From an uncultured Paracoccaceae bacterium (GTDB lineage: Bacteria; Pseudomonadota; Alphaproteobacteria; Rhodobacterales; Rhodobacteraceae): a stretch of 37,584 bases of DNA. Positions 34,467-37,584 of this stretch are shown piece by piece. The DNA lies in NCBI GenBank assembly GCA_937995865.1, contig CALKJA010000152.1, positions 1-37,584 on the forward strand, written 5' to 3'. The translations under genes and the position numbers were made by a program. The notes beneath the pieces were generated by a model. It searched no databases. It had not been told where the DNA came from and worked only from the letters and a program-made list of their open reading frames with translations. How positions within the stretch are numbered: position 1 is the first letter of the stretch; every line of letters begins with the position of its first letter.

Positions 34467-35599
34467 CCGTGATCCGCGTTGGAGAGGTCCCTGCTCTATG
34501 GGAAGGAAAAGCGCTTTGGCTTGATGGGGCGCGACCCGAACCGCAGCGCGTGACCCTACGCGTTGACGAGCAGCATGGCAGCCTTGGCATTTTTGTTGGT
34601 AGAGCAGATCCGGTCCTGTGGCCGCTCGTTGATATTCGCAGGGTGCGCGATCAAGCAGGCGGCGAGCTTATGATCCTACGCGATAAAAGTGACCCGGTTG
34701 CGCGGCTGATCGTAAGCGAAGCCGAGGACAAGGCGATTTTCAAAGCGCGTGCTGACCGGATGGCCAAAGCTCCGCCAATCGAAAATAAAGGGCGTTTGCT
34801 TGCTTGGGCGACCGGCGCGGTCGCTTCTGTCGCCTTGATGGTCTTCGTCTTAATCCCATTCCTCGCAGACAATCTTGCAGGCCTTTTGCCTCCGTCTGGT
34901 CAACGTGCACTTGGCGAAACAACCTTTGAGCAAATTCGCGGCGCTTTGGATCAAACCGGATTGTCGCCGGTGAAAATCTGCGAAGCGCCAGACGGGGCTG
35001 CCGCACTTGCAGAAATGGGTGCCCGCCTTTTCCCCGAAGCCGTGACCGAGGCTCCGCTCACGGTGTTTGTGCTTGATCACGAGATGATCAATGCCTTTGC
35101 GTTGCCCGGTGGTATTGTCGTCTTCATGCGCGGCCTGATTGACGAAGCTGAGAGCCCTGATGAGGTTGCTGCTGTCTACGCCCATGAGGTTGGTCACGTC
35201 GTTGCGCGCGATCCGAGCCGAATCGCTTTGCGTTCGGCGGGATCCATTGGGGTTTTAGGTTTGCTGTTGGGGGATTTTGCCGGCGGCGCTGCAGTCTTGT
35301 TTCTGGCCAACCGGATCATCGAAGCAGACTACAGCCAGCAAGCCGAAGCGAACGCCGATAGCTTTTCGCATGAATATCTGCTTGCCGCGGGTGTCCGTCC
35401 TGACGCGATGGCCACGTTCTTTGATCGATTGCGAGAGAAATTCGGAGAAACCGGAGGCATCGTGCAGCACTTTATGGCCCATCCAAAGATGGGTGACCGG
35501 ATCGAAGCGGCGCGGGCTGCAACGCCACCCGACGCTGTTTTTACGCCGATTTTGGATCCACAAAGTTGGACAGCATTGCAGGGAATTTGCGACAGTTGA
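34463..35599 (+). CDS. M48-family metalloprotease
   Basis: 378 residues. The N-terminal 105 residues form a soluble, probably cytoplasmic domain (GKALWLDGARPEPQRVTLRV onward), then a membrane span (LLAWATGAVASVALMVFVLIPFL) and an M48 peptidase domain. The zinc site is HEVGH (YAHEVGHVVARDPSR) with the third ligand in AEANADSFSHEYLL, and FALPGGIVVFMRGLID precedes it as usual. A hydrophobic glycine-rich stretch lies between. It is probably a membrane-quality-control protease. It overlaps the DUF898 gene, and the two occur together in other proteobacteria as I recall. Confidence 0.92.
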   Translation: MTVIRVGEVPALWEGKALWLDGARPEPQRVTLRVDEQHGSLGIFVGRADPVLWPLVDIRRVRDQAGGELMILRDKSDPVARLIVSEAEDKAIFKARADRMAKAPPIENKGRLLAWATGAVASVALMVFVLIPFLADNLAGLLPPSGQRALGETTFEQIRGALDQTGLSPVKICEAPDGAAALAEMGARLFPEAVTEAPLTVFVLDHEMINAFALPGGIVVFMRGLIDEAESPDEVAAVYAHEVGHVVARDPSRIALRSAGSIGVLGLLLGDFAGGAAVLFLANRIIEADYSQQAEANADSFSHEYLLAAGVRPDAMATFFDRLREKFGETGGIVQHFMAHPKMGDRIEAARAATPPDAVFTPILDPQSWTALQGICDS

Positions 35600-35677
35600 A
35601 ACACATAGCGCGCGGGTAGTGATAGACGTCGGGCTAAGGGCTTGTTAAGCCTCCATCATCCGCATGGGGAGCCGAGT

Positions 35678-36244
35678 ATGCGCCGTTTTCTTGTTTCGAT
35701 AATTCTGCTGTTGGCTTTGTCGGCATGCGCCACGCCAAGCCTTGAAGAAACGCCGGATCCAATTGGTAATTTCCAGCTTGGTTTCCTTGTTCCTGTAACT
35801 TCGCAAAAGCTAACCAAAGGCCCTTTGTCACGCACTGCCACGGAAGAGGAGCTAAAGGACGCAGTTCGTACGGCTTTTGAACCGCGACTGAAACGCTACG
35901 AGGGCGGCACTTATTACCATATGGGTGTGATCATCGAAGGCTATGTACTGGCACAGCCGGGGATCCCTTTGGTGGCAAGCCCAAAATCCGCTTTGATCGT
36001 TTCAGTGACGGTCATTGATGATGCGACCGAAAGCCTTCTCACCGAAGAGCCAGAGCAATTTACGGTTCTCGAGTCTTTCTCAGCAAGCACCTTTATCGGC
36101 TCCGGGCTTACGATGAGCAAAGAAGAGCAACTAGAGAACTTGGCTGCCAATATGTCTGTTAAAGTCGAACGCTGGCTGCGGCGTCAGTCATGGTTCGATC
36201 AAGGTGATAGCACCACAAGCGAAGACGTCACCGTAGCTGAATAG
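35678..36244 (+). CDS. Putative lipoprotein of unknown function
   Basis: 188 residues from ATG 35678, with GGGGAG just upstream; the ORF-track start at 35642 is less likely. The signal peptide MRRFLVSIILLLALSACATP has the lipobox LSAC, with Cys at 17. The mature part begins with FQLGFLVPVTSQKLTKGPLSRTATEEELKDAVRTAFEPRLKRY and has an alpha/beta look, with VSVTVIDDATESLL later; it ends with a charged tail. I do not recognise the family. It is probably in the outer membrane, since no Asp follows the Cys. It sits between the M48 protease and tuf. Confidence 0.85.
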   Translation: MRRFLVSIILLLALSACATPSLEETPDPIGNFQLGFLVPVTSQKLTKGPLSRTATEEELKDAVRTAFEPRLKRYEGGTYYHMGVIIEGYVLAQPGIPLVASPKSALIVSVTVIDDATESLLTEEPEQFTVLESFSASTFIGSGLTMSKEEQLENLAANMSVKVERWLRRQSWFDQGDSTTSEDVTVAE

Positions 36245-36248
36245 CTGG

Positions 36249-36276
36249 TTGATTTTCCTTACACTGTTGCTTACAT
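36249..36276 (+). promoter_or_regulatory. Candidate tuf promoter
   Basis: TTGATT at 36249-36254 and TTACAT at 36271-36276 with a 16-bp spacer, in the 112-bp gap before tuf. This would give a leader of roughly 75 nt that contains GAGAGGCG about 14 nt before the ATG. Motif matching only. Confidence 0.35.
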
Positions 36277-36356
36277 CGCCGCCCTATCAAAACCGGGCTT
36301 GCGAATGGCGACGACGCTAACGCAGTGAGGCCCCCCAGCGAGAGGCGCCACGCGAT

Positions 36357-37532
36357 ATGGCTAAGGAAAAGTTTGAACGCACGAAACCGCACGTTAACAT
36401 TGGCACGATTGGCCATGTTGACCACGGCAAGACGACGCTGACAGCGGCGATCACGAAGTATTTCGGCGATTTTCAGGCGTATGACCAGATTGATGGTGCG
36501 CCCGAAGAGAAAGCACGCGGGATCACGATCTCGACTGCGCATGTTGAGTACGAAACAGAGACACGTCACTACGCGCACGTGGACTGCCCTGGCCACGCTG
36601 ACTATGTGAAGAACATGATCACTGGTGCCGCTCAGATGGACGGCGCGATTTTGGTTGTGAACGCGGCTGACGGTCCAATGCCACAGACCCGTGAGCACAT
36701 TCTGCTGGGCCGCCAGGTTGGCATCCCGCACATGGTCGTGTTCATGAACAAAGTTGATCAGGTTGACGACGACGAGCTTCTTGAGCTGGTTGAGATGGAA
36801 ATCCGCGAGCTTTTGTCCTCTTACGAGTACCCTGGCGACGACATTCCTGTGATCCCTGGCTCTGCTTTGGCGGCGATGGAAGGCAACAAGCCTGAGATTG
36901 GTGAAGAAGCGATCCGCAAGCTGATGGAAGCGGTTGACGAGTACATCCCGACACCTGAGCGCGCGATTGACCAGCCGTTCCTGATGCCAGTTGAGGACGT
37001 GTTCTCGATCTCTGGGCGTGGTACAGTTGTTACGGGTCGTGTTGAGCGTGGCGTGATCAACGTTGGCGACGAGATTGAGATTGTTGGTATCCGCGACACG
37101 AAGAAAACGACCTGCACAGGCGTTGAAATGTTCCGCAAGTTGCTGGACCGTGGTGAAGCTGGCGACAACATCGGCGCGTTGCTGCGTGGTGTTGATCGTG
37201 AAGGCGTTGAGCGTGGTCAGGTTCTTTGTAAGCCTGCCTCTGTCAACCCGCACACGAAGTTCGAAGCCGAGGCATATATCCTGACCAAGGATGAGGGTGG
37301 CCGTCACACGCCATTCTTCGCGAACTACCGCCCGCAGTTCTACTTCCGTACGACGGACGTGACCGGCACCGTAACGCTGCCAGAAGGCACCGAAATGGTT
37401 ATGCCTGGTGACAACCTGAAGTTCGACGTTGAGCTGATCGCACCGATCGCGATGGAGCAGGGCCTCCGCTTCGCGATCCGCGAAGGCGGCCGCACCGTTG
37501 GCGCGGGCGTGGTCTCCAAGATCACCGAATAA
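36357..37532 (+). CDS. tuf: Elongation factor Tu
   Basis: GTPase that brings aminoacyl-tRNA to the ribosome. The 391 residues are complete: G1 [15 protein letters not shown]2 RGITIS, G3 [24 protein letters not shown]4 NKVDQV and G5 GSALAA, then beta-barrel domains 2 and 3 ([42 protein letters not shown]). It is flanked upstream by the lipoprotein gene rather than fusA, so it is not the str-operon copy; a trnW-secE-nusG continuation to the right would be usual, but is outside the window. Codon use is biased (GGC, CGT and CTG favoured), as expected for a highly expressed gene. Confidence 0.98.
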   Translation: MAKEKFERTKPHVNIGTIGHVDHGKTTLTAAITKYFGDFQAYDQIDGAPEEKARGITISTAHVEYETETRHYAHVDCPGHADYVKNMITGAAQMDGAILVVNAADGPMPQTREHILLGRQVGIPHMVVFMNKVDQVDDDELLELVEMEIRELLSSYEYPGDDIPVIPGSALAAMEGNKPEIGEEAIRKLMEAVDEYIPTPERAIDQPFLMPVEDVFSISGRGTVVTGRVERGVINVGDEIEIVGIRDTKKTTCTGVEMFRKLLDRGEAGDNIGALLRGVDREGVERGQVLCKPASVNPHTKFEAEAYILTKDEGGRHTPFFANYRPQFYFRTTDVTGTVTLPEGTEMVMPGDNLKFDVELIAPIAMEQGLRFAIREGGRTVGAGVVSKITE

Positions 37533-37537
37533 GCAGC

Positions 37538-37552
37538 GCTTTCCTAGAAAGC
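37538..37552 (+). other. Short hairpin after tuf
   Basis: GCTTTC and GAAAGC around CTA, starting 6 nt after the tuf stop. No U-tract follows, so it is not a convincing terminator; it may be a processing or leader structure for a downstream tRNA or gene outside the window. Confidence 0.3.
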
Positions 37553-37584
37553 AAACCCCGGGCCCAAAAGGCAAGCGGGAGAGT

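Noticed and set aside
35600-35677. Possible tRNA or small RNA in the gap before the lipoprotein gene
   Set aside because: I looked for acceptor and T-loop (GTTCRANNC) patterns here and in the other gaps and found none; the GGCTT/AAGCC hairpin near 35638 is too small to mean anything.
36228-37574. 448-aa minus-strand ORF covering all of tuf
   Set aside because: It is the mirror of the EF-Tu reading frame. Strong codon bias in tuf removes stop codons from the antisense frame; the translated protein shows no domain, membrane segment or plausible start signal.

Overview
The window looks like a chromosomal core region of an alphaproteobacterium of the order Rhodobacterales (Roseobacter/Rhodobacter relatives). 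The evidence is gene order and gene type: rpoZ-rsh-DUF2062-pdxJ-acpS-lepB-rnc-era-DUF1491-recO, the chvI-chvG-hprK-rapZ-EIIA-HPr regulatory PTS operon divergent from pckA, a long acyl-CoA dehydrogenase of the methylsuccinyl-CoA dehydrogenase type, a DUF6473 protein and a Hint-domain protein. I see no rRNA, tRNA, CRISPR array, insertion sequence, phage gene or attachment site. Coding density is very high and the genes are mostly intact.

Layout. 1-1262: the first two thirds of ispH (minus strand, cut by the window edge and absent from the ORF track) and a MauE/DoxX-like membrane gene broken by one in-frame TAG. 1328-2592: an NYN-domain nuclease-like gene divergent from folK. 2697-12217: a long plus-strand housekeeping block covering RNA polymerase omega, the (p)ppGpp enzyme, a DUF2062 membrane protein, vitamin B6 synthesis, a Dabb protein, a small membrane protein, holo-ACP synthase, signal peptidase I, RNase III, Era, DUF1491 and RecO. 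A membrane-anchored SNase-fold nuclease on the opposite strand interrupts it between rnc and era. 12214-16109: minus-strand META-domain lipoprotein, NAD-dependent reductase, Hint protein and methylsuccinyl-CoA dehydrogenase. 16265-18713: a TauE-type exporter and pckA. 19032-23542: ChvI/ChvG and the phosphotransfer proteins HprK, RapZ, EIIA(Man) and HPr. 23585-30651: an acyltransferase, 3-hydroxybutyryl-CoA dehydrogenase, DUF6473, etfBA, a PduO-type cobalamin adenosyltransferase, a twin-membrane (HIG1-like) protein, an SDR and an SH3 protein. 30887-37584: parC, a DUF898/M48 protease pair, a lipoprotein and tuf.

How the genes fit together. One theme is assimilation of acetyl-CoA and C4 units. 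Methylsuccinyl-CoA dehydrogenase passes electrons to EtfAB, the PduO enzyme makes the B12 cofactor for the acyl-CoA mutases, 3-hydroxybutyryl-CoA dehydrogenase works on C4 thioesters, and PckA draws oxaloacetate to PEP. A second theme is control: the Rsh stringent-response enzyme, the ChvIG two-component system, and an HPr/HprK/EIIA relay with no sugar permease nearby. The pckA-chvI intergenic region carries two identical 13-bp boxes exactly 20 bp apart, which is the strongest regulatory signal I found.

I did not find a clearly new biological system. The better leads are the tandem boxes upstream of pckA, the hairpin that buries the chvG ribosome binding site, the Hint protein without its nucleophile, the nonsense-broken MauE-like gene, and the uncertain, possibly overlapping start of the DUF898 gene behind parC.
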